A DNA stretch of 64,000 bases from positions 2,049,735 to 2,113,734 of the forward strand of contig CM042163.1 in assembly GCA_023376005.1 (NCBI GenBank), written 5' to 3'. The translations under genes were made by a program, and so were the position numbers. The stretch is from Doryteuthis pealeii (lineage: Eukaryota; Mollusca; Cephalopoda; Myopsida; Loliginidae). This document shows, piece after piece, positions 33,903 through 44,915 of this stretch (position 1 is the stretch's first letter; each line of letters begins with the position of its first letter). The notes under the pieces were generated by a model. The model ran no database searches and was not told the DNA's origin. It saw only the letters and a program-made list of their open reading frames with translations.

Positions 33903-34422
33903 AAGAAGAAGAATGGTGAGAAGAAGAAGAAGAAGAAGAAGAAGAAGGGTGAGAAGAAGAAGAAGGGTGAGAAGAGAGAAGAAGAAGAAGAAGAAGATGA
34001 GAAGAAGAAGAAGGGTGAGAAGAAGAAGAAGAAGAAGAAGAAGAAGAAGAAGGGCGAGAAGAAGAAGAAGGCGAGAAGAAGGGCGAGAAGAAGAAGAAGA
34101 AGAAGGGCGAGAAGAAGAAGGGTGAGAAGGAGAAGGAGAGAAGAAGAAGAAGAAGAAGAAGAAGAAGAAGAAGAAGAAGAAGAAGAAGAAGAAGAAAGGC
34201 GAAAGAAGAAGGGCGAGAAGAAGAAGAGCAAGAAGAGAGAAGAAGAGAAGAAGAGAAGAAGAAGAAGAAGAAGAAGAAGAAGCGAGAAGAAGAAGAAGAA
34301 GAAGAAGAAATGCGAAAAGAAGAAATGCGAAGAAGAAGAAGAAAAGAAGAAGAAGAAGAAGAAGAAGAAGAAGAGAAGAAAGAAGGGCGAGAAGAAGAAT
34401 AAGAATAAGAATGGCAGGGAGA

Positions 34423-34453
<31 letters not shown>

Positions 34454-34486
34454 AAGAAGAAGAAGAAGAAGAAGAAGAAGAAGATT
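33903..34486 (+). repeat. (GAA)n trinucleotide tract
   Basis: 580 bp of GAA repeats with GGT/GGC interruptions, the longest trinucleotide array in the window. Poly-Arg/Glu and poly-Ser/Phe frames are artefacts. Confidence 0.97.
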
Positions 34487-34611
34487 TCCAGAAACCTTTT
34501 AAAGAAATAAAAATCCTCTTTGGGGATCAAATAACTGCTTATGTCATGGCATCTGGCAAGACCCCTCACTGGCTTACTGGAAACAGCAATGGAATTAGTT
34601 TATGTTTTAAA

Positions 34612-34862
34612 GGGGCCAGTTTAGCTCAGTTGGTAGAGCAGCCGCCTAGGAATCACAAGGCTCCTGGTTCGATACCAATCACCAGCGCATGAGTAGCACA
34701 GATTAGTAATCTGATCTGTGCGGTAAAGTGTGGAGCTGACGGAAGATGTGGCGCTCCACCTCAACAAAAACAATCTTCCTGGTCTAGTACTAACGAAAAG
34801 GGGATAGACTCCTTCGCTGTCCAGCTGATACCGACAACAGGCCACCTCGCCAACAACTTACT
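34612..34862 (+). mobile_element. SINE family 1, well-preserved promoter
   Basis: A box TAGCTCAGTTGG (34622-34633) and B box GGTTCGATACC (34666-34676) both match the Pol III consensus. The tRNA-like region starts at GGCCAGTTT. The usual body and 3' end (GGCCACCTCGCC) follow. Confidence 0.9.
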
Positions 34863-35456
34863 GAGTATAAACCCTTTGCCTACCAAATTTCCCCACGGCC
34901 GTACCAAATTTTCTTGGTATTTTTTGCGCGTATAATCGGATATTTCAAAGTTCACTATCTTTTTTTCAATGTAAACAAGTGACACGTGTGAGAGCCGCAG
35001 CCAACGGTTTACGGTAGGATTGCATAGTAGTACTATTTAACCATAACTGAGGGAGGTTTGGCTAGATTTCTTTGTTTTAATGGCATATCAACTTTTGCGG
35101 GTTATTTAATGCCAAAAACCATGCTTGTAGAAGAACAGTAGTTGTACTATTTAGAACTGCACACTCGAAGCAGATTACTTCTAGTTATCGCTCAGGATCA
35201 AGTGGCAACAAATCCTTTTTAAGTTTTCAGCGTTTTTTTTGTTCGTGTCCCTACAAACAACAACATCGTCGTCTACGTAGTTTTTGTTCTTTCCCGTGTT
35301 TTTACTTCATCTAAACTTGATTCTGTGCGATAACCACGAGTCATCTGCTTTCAATATGCAAATATATGAAATGATAATATCAAAATCTAGAGATGCCGTT
35401 AATAGACGGTTCGAGAAAGAGAAAAATATGAGTTCGTTATCATAGGGAATTAATGT

Positions 35457-35640
35457 ATTTACCCAACCCCTCTGTCATAGGTAGGATGTAGCATAAGGTC
35501 AAGCTTTCAGTGCAGTACTGCTGGCTTAAATTTAGAGTTTTCCTTCTCCTAGACTGGTTGCCTTAAATAAATCTAAAGAACCCCGCCTGCTCTGCTATTT
35601 ATCCATAGCTGGGGGGAGAACAGATGTGTTACACTTGGGA
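35457..35640 (+). repeat. Repeat D, diverged copy
   Basis: Shares the ACCCAACCCCTC start and TTTATCCATAGCTGGGG with the other copies. The preceding 35070-35450 contains only a repeat A scrap (GGCATATCAACTTTTGCGGG) and sequence related to 10080-10260 in reverse. Confidence 0.65.
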
Positions 35641-35784
35641 ACTTTCTTTTCGAATACGGGGGAAAAACGCAGTATGAATTAAGGTAAAAAAAATCACACA
35701 TAAGTTTAAAGGTAAACTATTTCAGGCAAAACAAGACATTAGGCTTATAAATTCCCCAAAAAATCACTCTGAATTCTTCAATTG

Positions 35785-36185
35785 GACACATAGCGTAGTG
35801 GATATAGGCGTTGAATTAAGACAGTTCTAAGTGAAAGTTACCCCTAGGCTGCAGGTTCAATCCTGTCCAGGCAATAATAACATATAATACTTAACACAGC
35901 TTAACACTTGTACCCAGTCATGGTTAGCGGCATGAAATCAGTGGATTGAATAAACGGTTGGGTTCAAAGTTCCGTGAAGGCTCCCGATTACGACAAGAAG
36001 GTTACCGAGTTCGAAATGAAGGTTCCTGAGTCCGAGAAGGTTCCAGAATCCAGAAAATAACAAGAAATAACCGAAGAAGGCCGGAGGGCACACCGGCCGA
36101 AACGTTGTAAAGATAACAATAAAGATGAGGACAATAGTCCGAATTATCCAAATAATACTAATTATCAAGCCTCATCTCTAAAATT
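35785..36185 (+). mobile_element. SINE family 3, longest copy
   Basis: A-box-like TAGCGTAGTGG (35791-35801), B box GGTTCAATCC (35854-35863), body, degenerate CCGAGT repeats and the hammerhead-like CCGAAGA-AGGCCGG...CCGGCC-GAAAC (U4 changed to C). Its 3' end leads into the tandem array. Confidence 0.75.
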
Positions 36186-36550
36186 CAGAGAAATAGTGTA
36201 GATAACAATAAAGATGAGGATAATAGTCTGAATAATCCAAATAATACAAATTATCAAGCCTCATCTAAAAAAATCAGAGAAATAGTGTAGATAACAATAA
36301 AGATGAGGCCAATAGTTTGAATAATCCAATAATACAAATTATCAAGCCTCATCTAAAAAAATTCAGAGAAATAGTAGATAACAATAAAGATGAGGACAAT
36401 AGTCCGAATAATCCAAATAATACTAATTATCAAGCCTCATCTAAAAAATTCAGAGAAATAGTGTAGATAACAATAAAGATGAGGACAGTAGTCCGAATAA
36501 TCCAAATTATAATTATCAAATCTCATTTTTAAAAAATCAGAGAAATTGAT
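36112..36550 (+). repeat. 89-bp tandem repeat, about five units
   Basis: GATAACAATAAAGATGAGG recurs at 36112, 36201, 36290, 36377 and 36466 (spacing 89, 89, 87, 89). The unit is the 3' tail of SINE family 3, amplified next to the SINE. A related single unit occurs at about 41830-41875. Confidence 0.9.
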
Positions 36551-37225
36551 GTGTCACATGGCGAAGGGACTGGGCAAATTGCTTTGGGTCCTTTCGACGA
36601 CTGACCAATTGTCTTACCATTTAGTTATTTTTTTTTTGTTTCCAATTGGTATTCATTACAACAACAATCTCCCAGAAAGACAAAATCCGATCAATACTCA
36701 GTCGCTGGCGTCGTTTCGGAACATCCTCGACACATTTTTTTTTTCAATGTATCAATTTTTCTATTGCTTTTCTTTTCTGAGGTTTGCGTCTGCTGTCCAT
36801 TCATGTCTTCGCCTCGGGGCGACTCTTTTTGTTGCACAAGAAACAATAACCGAAAAAAAAGACAAAAACGAAAAACAAGAGACTCAAGTTAGTTGCTCAC
36901 AGGTGGAAAAACTGTTAAGTGCCTGGCCAGTTACTGCTTCTTAATGCGAGAAAACTTTCCTGCGCGATTGTGTCGTTCGCTGTTGATGATTCGAAATGTG
37001 CGCACGTTCTCTAGTATTGTCCTGATCCAGTCTGCTGCTGTCCATTGCAATATCAACCGTGCGAAAGGAAAGTGAAAGTAGAAATAGAAAAGAAAAGGAA
37101 TTATAGAAATATGTAACAAAAGAAGGAAGGAAAAGAAACAACAGAACTGCATCGTTGGTCGCCTCTCTTGGCGGGAGAAATGAACGTGGCTGCGTGTAAA
37201 TAATGAGACACTTTGAGGAGAGGCA

Positions 37226-37238
37226 CTTAAGAAGAGAC

Positions 37239-37308
<70 letters not shown>

Positions 37309-37440
37309 TGATTCACGCGGACAAGTTTTCGAATTGTCTGTTGTGTGTGGTGTCTGTGCGTCTGTTTTGTAAACAAAACAAAAGAGATGATGAGAAGATG
37401 CGGAAAGGTTGGTGCGCAGGAGACAGAAGAAGAAGAAGAA

Positions 37441-37471
<31 letters not shown>

Positions 37472-37680
37472 GAAACAGTAAGAAGAAGAAAGAGAGTACG
37501 AAAAAAGAAAAAGAAGAAAAAGAGAAAGTTTGTACGGGAAAAATAAAATGTAGAAAAGAAAGAAAGAAAGAAAGAAAGAAAGAAGAAAGAAGGAAAACAG
37601 GAAGAAGAACGGGAAGAAGAAGAAGAAGAAGAAGAAAAGAAGAAAAGAAGAAGAAGAAGAAGAAGAAGAAGAATGACAAT
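37226..37680 (+). repeat. (GA)n and (GAA)n tracts
   Basis: GA dinucleotides at 37231-37302 and GAA-rich purine runs at 37423-37675. 36551-37225 and 37303-37422 show no recognised feature. Confidence 0.95.
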
Positions 37681-37774
37681 AATTGAGTCCATGTGTCAGA
37701 AATAGTTGGGGATTGAAGGGATAGTTGGTTGGTTGGTTGGTTGGTTAGATTTTACGGCATGTCAACAGTATTGT

Positions 37775-37921
37775 TGAAATCGACTAGAATACTCAAAAGA
37801 GTCTTGGAGATCTGAGGAGACTTGTTGTCACTCAGACTCCAGTGAAGGATCATGAGCTAACGCTGGTGTGAAAAACTCGCTAGAAGTGAAATAATAATAA
37901 TGATAATAATAATAATAATAA
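37775..37921 (+). pseudogene. R4/Dong-like LINE 3' tail fragment with (AAT)n
   Basis: Only about 115 bp of the LINE 3' end remains (CTCAAAAGAGTC ... GTGTGAAAAACTC), followed by (AAT)n 37892-37921 into which the next copy is inserted. Confidence 0.8.
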
Positions 37922-38628
37922 TAATTGCTGCACAAAATAATGCCATAAGGACAAACTATATCAAAGCGAAAATTGATAAGACCCAACAAAATAGTAAATG
38001 TAGACTTTGCAGTAATAGAGATGAGACTGTAAATTGCGAATGTAGCAAACTAGCACAACGAGAATACAAAACTAGACACGACTGGGTTGAGAAGGTGATC
38101 CACTGGGAATTATGCAAAAAATTAAATTTTGACCACACAACAAAATGGCATATGCATAAACCAGAATCTGTTCTTGAGAACGAAACGCACAAAATTCTCT
38201 GGGACTTTGAAATAAAATCGGATCACCTTATACCAGCAAGAAGACCAGACCTAGTGTTGATAAACCAAAATGAAAGAACTTGTCAACTGGTGGATTTTGC
38301 AGTGCCAGCAGATCACAGGGTGAAGCTAAAGGAAAATGAAAAAATGGACAAATATCTGGACCTTGCCAGAGAACTGAAAAGGTTATGGAATATGAAAGTC
38401 AAAGTGATACCAATTGTAGTTGGTGCACTTGGAACGGTCCCAAAAGGATTGGAAAAGGGTTTGGAAAGTTTGGAAATCAGAGGAAGGATTTAAACCATTC
38501 AGAAGACTGCACTGCTGCAATCTGCCAGAATACCAGAAGAGTCCTGGAGACCTGAGGAGACTTGCTGTCACTCAGACTCCAGTGAAAGACCATCATCCAA
38601 TGCTGATGTGAAAAACTCAAAAGGAGCA
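37922..38628 (+). pseudogene. R4/Dong-like LINE C-terminal region, best copy
   Basis: The frame 37900-38493 (197 codons, first nine from the AAT tract) encodes a zinc-knuckle region (CRLCSNRDETVN, residues 34-45) followed by a restriction-like endonuclease. Candidate PD-(D/E)xK residues are P116-D117 in ARRPDLVL, D132 in QLVDFAVP and the K144-E145...E147-K148 group before YLDLA. A WNMKVKVIPIVVGALGTV segment follows. A short deletion removes the histidine of the CCHC knuckle that the 245 copy keeps, and a stop follows GRI, before the usual ETIQ. The 3' tail ends in (AAT)n. This is a 5'-truncated copy, not a gene. Confidence 0.88.
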
Positions 38629-38660
<32 letters not shown>

Positions 38661-38922
38661 GAAGAAGAAGAAGAAGAAGAAGAAGAGTGATACCAACTGT
38701 TGTTGGTGCACCTGGAACGGACCCAAAAAGCTTGGAAAAAAATAATGGAGGATTTGGAAATGAGAAGAATTGAGACCATCCAGACTACTGTATTGCTGCA
38801 ATCGGCTAGAACACTCAGAATAACCCTTAAGACCTGAGGAGACTTGTTGTCACTCAGACTCCAGTGAAATAGCATCGCTAACGCTGGTATGAAAAATTCA
38901 CATAATCATAACAAAAAATTGA

Positions 38923-38950
<28 letters not shown>
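38629..38950 (+). pseudogene. (AAT)n/(GAA)n and a further LINE 3' fragment
   Basis: (AAT)n at 38629-38660 and (GAA)n to 38685 are followed by a short diverged LINE 3' end (about 38686-38905), which itself ends in (AAT)n at 38922-38955. Confidence 0.8.
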
Positions 38951-38956
<6 letters not shown>

Positions 38957-39014
38957 TTGTAGGTAAATTGTTTCTTTTCTTTTCTATCCAATATTTTTTT
39001 TTAAACATCGTTAG

Positions 39015-40085
39015 ATATAAAATGCATATCCAGAATTGTTTATGCTTCCTACTTAACGTCACCAAATGTGTAATGGAAAATGAAGGAATGACCCATCGAG
39101 TTTGCGTTAATAATTTATTAGGTGCAAGCATGTGTCAAGAATTGTCGCTGAAATTTATTTATTGATATTTTGAGAATTCTTGATGTTCTCTGAACCAAAG
39201 TTGAAGAATTGGAATATTAAAATAGAATAAGATGAAAATAAAAATAAAAACAACATTGTTGAATATAAAATGCATATCCGAAACCATTTATAATTCATGG
39301 GCTTAACCTGGAAAAAAATGCATTGGAAATGAATCATAGAAACTTTCGTTAATAATTCACGAGGTGCAAAAATGTGACAGGAATGGTGGAAAAAATCAAA
39401 TTTTTATTTTGATAGCAGTGACAAACAACGATCTTGAAGATCATAGAATATAGAAAGTGTGGACGAGCAGATTCCCAGCCCCCACGAACGAAACGAGCCC
39501 GGATATGTGTGGCCTGTGCGAGGGGGTGTAGTGTGGCGAGTGACCACGGAAATTGAACTCGTCACCTCTTCGTTGCTGAAATGCTGGTGAAATTCCGCGC
39601 GAGCTGTGCAGAGTAACCCGTATGCAAAGTCTCGTCGTGAGGATTGACGCGTGCTGATGAATGTCGAACGTGCAATTCAGAGTAAGGAGCCCGGATGAAA
39701 GACAGCAATGGGATATTTAGGGACCTGCCCTCCCAGATCGGAGAAAAGTCTGCAGTAGCATTTTGGCTGTCGAAACGAGTGGAAGAGAAGATATTTTTGA
39801 TAGTGCTAGTGAGAAGACTAGAACTGCTGGGAGAGCAAAGCAAGTACGACGACTACGATTGTCTGATAATCTGAAGGTCCCTGGTTCATTCCCGGGTTTC
39901 GGCACCACTGATAACCTGAAGGAAGCAATTTCCTAAAGAAAGTGAAGAATTTAGACATAAAAATGAAAAAAAAATGAATAAAAAATTGGAAGAGTAGAAA
40001 AAAGTGCATGAAATGAATTCCTGAAGCTTATATTAATAATTCAGTAGGTGCGAGCATGTGTCAGAAATAGATGGAGAAAATAGAT
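39015..40085 (+). repeat. Three diverged copies of a GTTAATAATT repeat
   Basis: Segments at 39015-39160, 39265-39400 and 39995-40085 share CGTTAATAATT, A.GAGGTGCAA.AATGTG and CAGAAAT-like endings. 39430-39850 between them is unrecognised. Confidence 0.6.
39857..39907 (+). other. 3' half of an elongator tRNA-Met-like sequence
   Basis: GTCTGATAATCTGAAGGTCC resembles the anticodon arm and variable loop of elongator tRNA-Met with GAT in place of the CAT anticodon. A T arm (CCTGGTTCATTCCCGG) and GGCACCA follow. No 5' half (D arm) is visible, so this is not a working tRNA gene. It may be a half-tRNA or SINE remnant. Confidence 0.5.
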
Positions 40086-40440
40086 AAAGAAAGAAAGTAA
40101 GAATGAAAGAAAGAAAGAAAAAATGAAACGAATATTAGTAGATATTATTTATTACCAAACTCTACGGCCTTAAAAATCCCATAGAAGAGAAAAAAGAGGC
40201 GAAATGAGAAAGAAAGAAAAAAAAAGAAAGTAAGAATGAAAGAAAGAAAGAGAAAATGAAACGAATATTAGTAGATATTATTTATTACCAAACTCTACGG
40301 CCTTAAAAATCCCATAGAAGAGAAAAAAGAGGCGAAATGAAAAAGAAAGAAAAAAAGAAAGAAAGTAAGAATGAAAGAAAGAAAGAAAAAATGAAACGAA
40401 TATTAGTAGATATTATTATTACCAAACTCTACGGCCTTAT
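40083..40440 (+). repeat. 134-bp tandem repeat, about 2.7 units
   Basis: GAAACGAATATTAGTAGATA recurs at 40125, 40258 and 40393. Each unit has an AGAA-rich part and a unique part (CCAAACTCTACGGCCTTA). Confidence 0.92.
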
Positions 40441-40469
40441 ATATTTAATAGAAATAGACTGAAGGAAGA

Positions 40470-40860
40470 GTTGGTTAGTTGTTTGGTTAGATTTTACGGC
40501 ATGTCAACCCTTGTTGGGTTATTTTATGCCGAAGACGTTTTTGTTTTATTCATTCTTGATGAGTATTAATTTTTTTAAAAACTCATTTTCTTTAAACACA
40601 TTTTTAAAACTCATTTTTTCTATTCAACCCACAAATGGGACCCTAAAGTACTACCATTCCGGGTCAGAGTCGACCTGGGAGTAATGATGCCCCAGACCTC
40701 CAGAACTGGAACATCACTAGATGCAGTTTAACCTCATACCAGAACACTAAGACTCGCAACCACCGCCTTCTAGTATATATAGTGATGAACATTCGTTGTA
40801 GCTTCAGAACTGGAACCTCACCATCAGATAGAGTTTACCACCATACATAGGACAGTATAA
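40470..40860 (-). repeat. Repeat A copy
   Basis: Plus-strand GATTTTACGGCATGTCAACC marks its 3' end. The body follows with several rearranged pieces to 40855. A separate minus-strand piece is at 41447-41590. Confidence 0.75.
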
Positions 40861-40964
40861 GTTGCGTACTGGCATCAAATTCAATATGTTATATAGCGGC
40901 TTCAAATTCACGCAGCTAAATCGTGTATTTAGTAGTCGTTGTGATATATATGGTCACGTGGCGA

Positions 40965-41440
40965 AGTATGTAGTAGTCAGACTTAAGAAACCACAGCACA
41001 TGGGTATAGTAGGAGTTTTTACTTTATTTCTCTTCTCGGCTGTACGTGGTGGACGGCGAGCGTTGACAATGACTACTACTACTGCTGGGATGGTGAGGTG
41101 AGGAGACTGGTGGTCCCACAGCCGTTGGCTGCAATGGACCGTGAGCGTCTGTCGCTCACTTGTTTTCCGTTCGCTGTCTCCTGTCTGACTGACCTCGGCT
41201 CGAACCCTCAGGCCTTTTATATTGATAGATACTCCTACGCATCTTTATCTTTTGATCGGATAACGGACATTTGTTATATATTCCTTTATCTTCTCCCTGC
41301 TTCTTTGACCGGGAAGCCTCGCTTCCGTTTTTTAACTTCTTTGTTCGCTTTTACCGGGAAAAAAGTCCTTTGTCATTTTTGTCGTCTTTTCTTTGTTTAA
41401 TTTAACCGGAAATTCCTATTTCCGTTTGTACAATATACAC
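40965..41440 (-). mobile_element. Putative solo LTR (minus orientation)
   Basis: Read on the minus strand, it has a TATA box (CAATATAAAAGG, near 41213-41224), then a shared segment, a polyadenylation signal (GAAATAAAGTAAAAACTCC, near 41008-41026) and an end at ...CTACA. 45800-46266 has the same order on the plus strand with patchy identity. TG...CA ends and target duplications could not be fixed. The homology continues past the LTR end (GAATTTGAAGCCGCTATATA). Confidence 0.5.
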
Positions 41441-42204
41441 ATTAAGACCCTCAGCCACCACCTTCTAGCACCAATAGGATAAAAAGGGTTGGGATTTGCC
41501 ATAAGGGCAATTGGGTTGGGACAATCATATAAGTACCAGGGCTTGATGTGACCAGCCGATGGATCGGGGGAGGGGGGAGCTTTCTGACCATTACCACAAA
41601 TAATTTACTAGAAATTTAGACGTAACCAATATATTAATTACATATTTGTTAATGTCTGGTGGCATTTATTGAACTAGGAGCGCCCTGAATTAGTGATAAC
41701 GATATTAAAGCTCCGAAACCATGCTTGACCTCAGAGTTATCGTCTGATAATGACTTTAGTCTAAGGTAAACAGGGAACACCTGAACAAGGTGTGAGGATA
41801 CAGCGGTCTAAGCATTATGTTTATATATATCGCAATAAAGATGAGGACAACAGTCCGAAATATCAAAATTATTCAGAACATTTTGTCTTCATATGATGTA
41901 GCTACTCCAGAACAGTAATCCTCAAAACTAATGTTAAGCATGCTATGTTATCGCCCTTGGCTAGGATTGAACCTACAGCCTCAATATGATTTTCACTATA
42001 GAATTGAATTAACTCAAACTCTTGTATCCAGAACGAAACTTCATAAGATTAAAGGGAGATAACTTTGTGAGCATTTAAAAAAATGCAAAAATTCAAAAAC
42101 AAAATCAAAAGCATAAAGAGCGTCCACAATAATCAACGACGTAATTTGCGGTCCAAAAACATAACAGCAAGAAATGTCTTCACATAAACACCAGAAGATT
42201 ATTA

Positions 42205-42247
42205 GCAACCTGATGATGGCAAAATAGCCTGAAACCTGGGTAGTTGC
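42205..42247 (+). ncRNA. Hammerhead ribozyme, minimal
   Basis: Stem I GCAAC/GTTGC (42205-42209, 42243-42247), 5 bp. Core CTGATGA is at 42210-42216. Stem II is GGC/GCC around AAAATA, with a U-U at its base. GAA is at 42231-42233. Stem III is ACC/GGT around TG (A15.1-U16.1 kept). H17 is A42242. All invariant core bases match. The short stem II would make it weak alone. Confidence 0.72.
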
Positions 42248-42445
42248 CTATGGAAAACAATTATATTTAAAAAAGTTCAACAAATAAATAAATAAAGCTC
42301 CTACAATTTGGTTGAGCACTGTGATTTCTTTGTTTCATCTCAATTTTTTTAATATATATTATATTAATAATATATATATATATATATATTTATAAGTAAT
42401 TGGTAATTTGTTTGATGCATTGTTATATGTTATAAAATATTAAAA

Positions 42446-42604
42446 TTGAAGGCAATACAATGCGTACTATGTTTTTTTGTCTTATCGATTTCAAAGAAAC
42501 TTATCATCAGAGACGAAAATCAGAAAAAATTTTTCGTCTCTGATGATAAAGTTTCTTTGAAATCGATACAAAAAAAAACATTTTTTGTGCATTGTAATTG
42601 CCTT
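42446..42604. repeat. Palindromic repeat with hammerhead
   Basis: The arms 42446-42515 and 42530-42604 are inverted copies (TTGAAGGCAAT... and ...ATTGCCTTCAA). The minus-strand arm holds a complete small hammerhead. The plus-strand arm has the core but lacks the pairing 3' stem I. The same family is nested at 62126-62505. Confidence 0.8.
42479..42514 (-). ncRNA. Hammerhead ribozyme motif, minimal
   Basis: Minus strand: stem I GTCT/AGAC (42511-42514 with 42479-42482). CTGATGA is the complement of 42504-42510. Stem II is AAG/CTT with flanking U-U. GAA, then AUCGAU as stem III, and H17 is A. Complete but with very short stems. Confidence 0.6.
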
Positions 42605-43019
42605 CAATCCATGTATCCAACTGGACAATTAAGAGTGAATTTTGGAACTTATAAACCGAATGTTCTTTTTACTAGAATATCTACCTTAACTCATATTGCG
42701 TTTCGTTTTAATTCAGAGTTTTCTTTCTCCTAGACTGGTTGCCATGCCAATGTTAAACTTACGACCAAGTTACGTTGAAAGCATCACATAGTTCACGCTA
42801 GATCACCCGAGTTAAGCAGCTATGAGCTTGTTCAATACTTAGATGGGTAACCATATAAACAACAGCCGGGTACTGTAGGTAACCATGCATCAAAATGATT
42901 TGATTCGGCATTATATTACCCGAAAAAACAACACAATTCAAAACAACATTAGTTTCGCTCTAATCAAAACTTTTTTGTTTGCTCCGAAATTCAAACTAAT
43001 TTTAGAAAACAGAAAATTT

Positions 43020-43600
43020 ATCGACCGCCCTGTCGTCTGGGGCGTTAGAATGCACCGACTGCACCTCTGCAGAGGGTAAGACTCCCCCAATGGAGCCACC
43101 TGTTGGCCGTGGGTGGCGACCCGTGATGCTTAAGGATAGAGCCCAGGTGGGTGAGCAGTTCATGACATGCAATACTCCACTTTGGCCATATCTTGGGCTA
43201 GACGGGCGGCCGGAGAGGCCCCCTCCGATCAATCGGCTGGTCACGTCAAGCCCTAGCACCTATATGATTTTCCCAACCCTATTGCCCTTATGGCAAGCCC
43301 CAACCCCTTATTTATCATATGGGTGCTAGAAGGCGGTGGCTGCGGGTCTACATGTCCTGGGAATGACGTTAAACTCTATCTGATGGTGAGGTTCCAGTTC
43401 TGGAGGTTTGGGGAATGTGGAGCACCCCTTCATCACCATTGCTCCCTGGTCCACTCTGACCGGAGTGGTAGTACCTGTTAGGGTCCTATCTATGGGTTAA
43501 ATAGAACAATGTATTTATAAAAAAATTGTATTATCCATTAAGCATTGATTTATTTCAAAACTTTAGGTTGATATGCCGTAAAACAAAACAAAACAAACAA
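43020..43600 (+). repeat. Repeat A, near full length
   Basis: Very similar to 4447-5045, including the frame starting ATGGAGCCACCTGTTGG (43090-43329). It ends TGCCGTAAAACAAAACAAAAC. Confidence 0.85.
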
Positions 43601-43749
43601 ACAAAAAATCTCGAAGAAATTAATCGAATCCAAATTCGATTTCCTTATTTATTTCCCAATGAAATACGCAGTTTAAATGGAATATCGCGAATAGATATTC
43701 CTATAAAAGGTTGGAAAATATCATTAGTTCGGAAATGGCGTCTTGCTTT

Positions 43750-43960
43750 TACAGGAATCGGTTATCAGACAAAAGAGTCCGATTCATTTCGAAAGTGGAA
43801 ATGCCTAAGTGGAGGGAATTGGTTTGTGTTTGTCTTCTTTTTATTGTTTCTTCTTCTTCTCTCTGAAGCGATGTTTGCTTTTAAATGGAGGGAAATGAAA
43901 CACGTGTGTTTTTATGGCTTTAAAACGAATCCTGTTTAAACAGGCTAATGTAGAACGGGG
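43750..43960 (+). repeat. Repeat F, copy 2
   Basis: Partner of 33545-33745, with the longer upstream part (TTTACAGGAATCGGTTATC) unique to this copy. Confidence 0.65.
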
Positions 43961-44057
43961 CCTTTTTTTTCTTCATTGTTACAATGAGGAGATATTTGAG
44001 AGGATATAGTACAGTATATACTCGCAGATAGGTCGCACTTTTCTTTAACCAAACATT

Positions 44058-44285
44058 CAACCGCCCTGTCGTTGGGGGCTGTAGAATACGCCGACTGCAT
44101 CTATTCAGAGGGGTAACACACTCACCCCAATAGTGCCACCTGTTGGCCATTGATGGCGACCTTTGAGGCTTATAGATAGAATTCTGGTGTCTGAAGAAGG
44201 CCGGAGGGCATATCGGCCGAAACGTTGTACAAATAACAATGAAGATGGGGACAATAGTCCGAATAACGCAGATAATACTAAAAAC
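44058..44285 (+). repeat. Repeat A 5' piece fused to a SINE family 3 tail
   Basis: 44058-44190 is the start of repeat A. At 44192 it switches to CTGAAGAAGGCCGGAGGG, the hammerhead-like tail of SINE family 3, ending near 44280. Confidence 0.7.
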
Positions 44286-44524
44286 AAACTCTTAAACAAT
44301 TATACTAAATATGTAAAAACTAAACGTGGAATGTACACAATTCGTTAATCTCTCGGCCTAGAATAACCCCAGATGGGTTAAATGCCGTTAAAATCAATCA
44401 ATCAAAGTTATTGTCAATATTAATGATGCTTTATGAATGAAGTTATTTTCAAATATCCCTTTAAGACAACAAACATCTTGAAGATTTACTTATAAACCGA
44501 TGCTGTTTATAGTTATTTACTAAA

Positions 44525-44915
44525 CTTAGCTTAGATGTGGCACAAGGCCAGAATTATGGGGTCCCCAATGAGAATCGAACTCACAAACAATGGCCTGCGA
44601 ATCTAGCTTGCTAATCATTACACCACAGGAGGTGCCCGTATATTTACTAAGCTTAGCTCAGATGTGACACAAGGCCAAAAGTACAAGGCGCCCAGTGAGA
44701 ATCGAACTCACTATCAATGGTCCACTAATCTTGCTCGCTAACCATTATACCACGTAAGGTGTCCGTTATTTACTAAACTTAGCTCAGATATTTACTAAGC
44801 TTAAAGATGTGACACAAGGCCAGAAGTACGGGGCGCCCCAGTGAGAATCGAACTCACTATCAATGGTCCGTTAATCTGGATCGCTAACCATTACACCACA
44901 TGAGGTGTCACTGAT
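44525..44915 (-). mobile_element. Three tandem tRNA-like SINE modules (family 2)
   Basis: Three modules of about 110-125 bp (44525-44635, 44645-44765, 44800-44915) each carry, on the minus strand, an A box (GTGGTGTAATGGTTAGC type), a B box (GAGTTCGATTCTCA) and a tail GGCCTTGTG.CACATCT. A single degraded module lies at 61275-61385. The tRNA of origin was not resolved. Confidence 0.8.

Noticed and set aside
33844..34569. 241-codon Ser/Phe/Leu-rich frame and complementary Arg/Glu frames
   Set aside because: Translation of the (GAA)n tract in several frames at once.
34612..34690. Functional tRNA gene
   Set aside because: A and B boxes are good, but the acceptor and T stems do not close and the same sequence leads the SINE body in all copies.
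39645..39680. Hammerhead at CTGATGAATGTCG
   Set aside because: No GAAA and no pairable stem II downstream.
41098..41400. 100-codon frame as a small gene
   Set aside because: It lies inside the putative solo LTR and is not kept in the 45800-46266 copy.
42446..42733. 95-codon plus-strand frame as a host exon
   Set aside because: It runs through both arms of a palindromic repeat and lacks similarity to any protein I recognise.
44525..44915. Cluster of tRNA genes
   Set aside because: Acceptor stems do not pair and each module has the same SINE tail.
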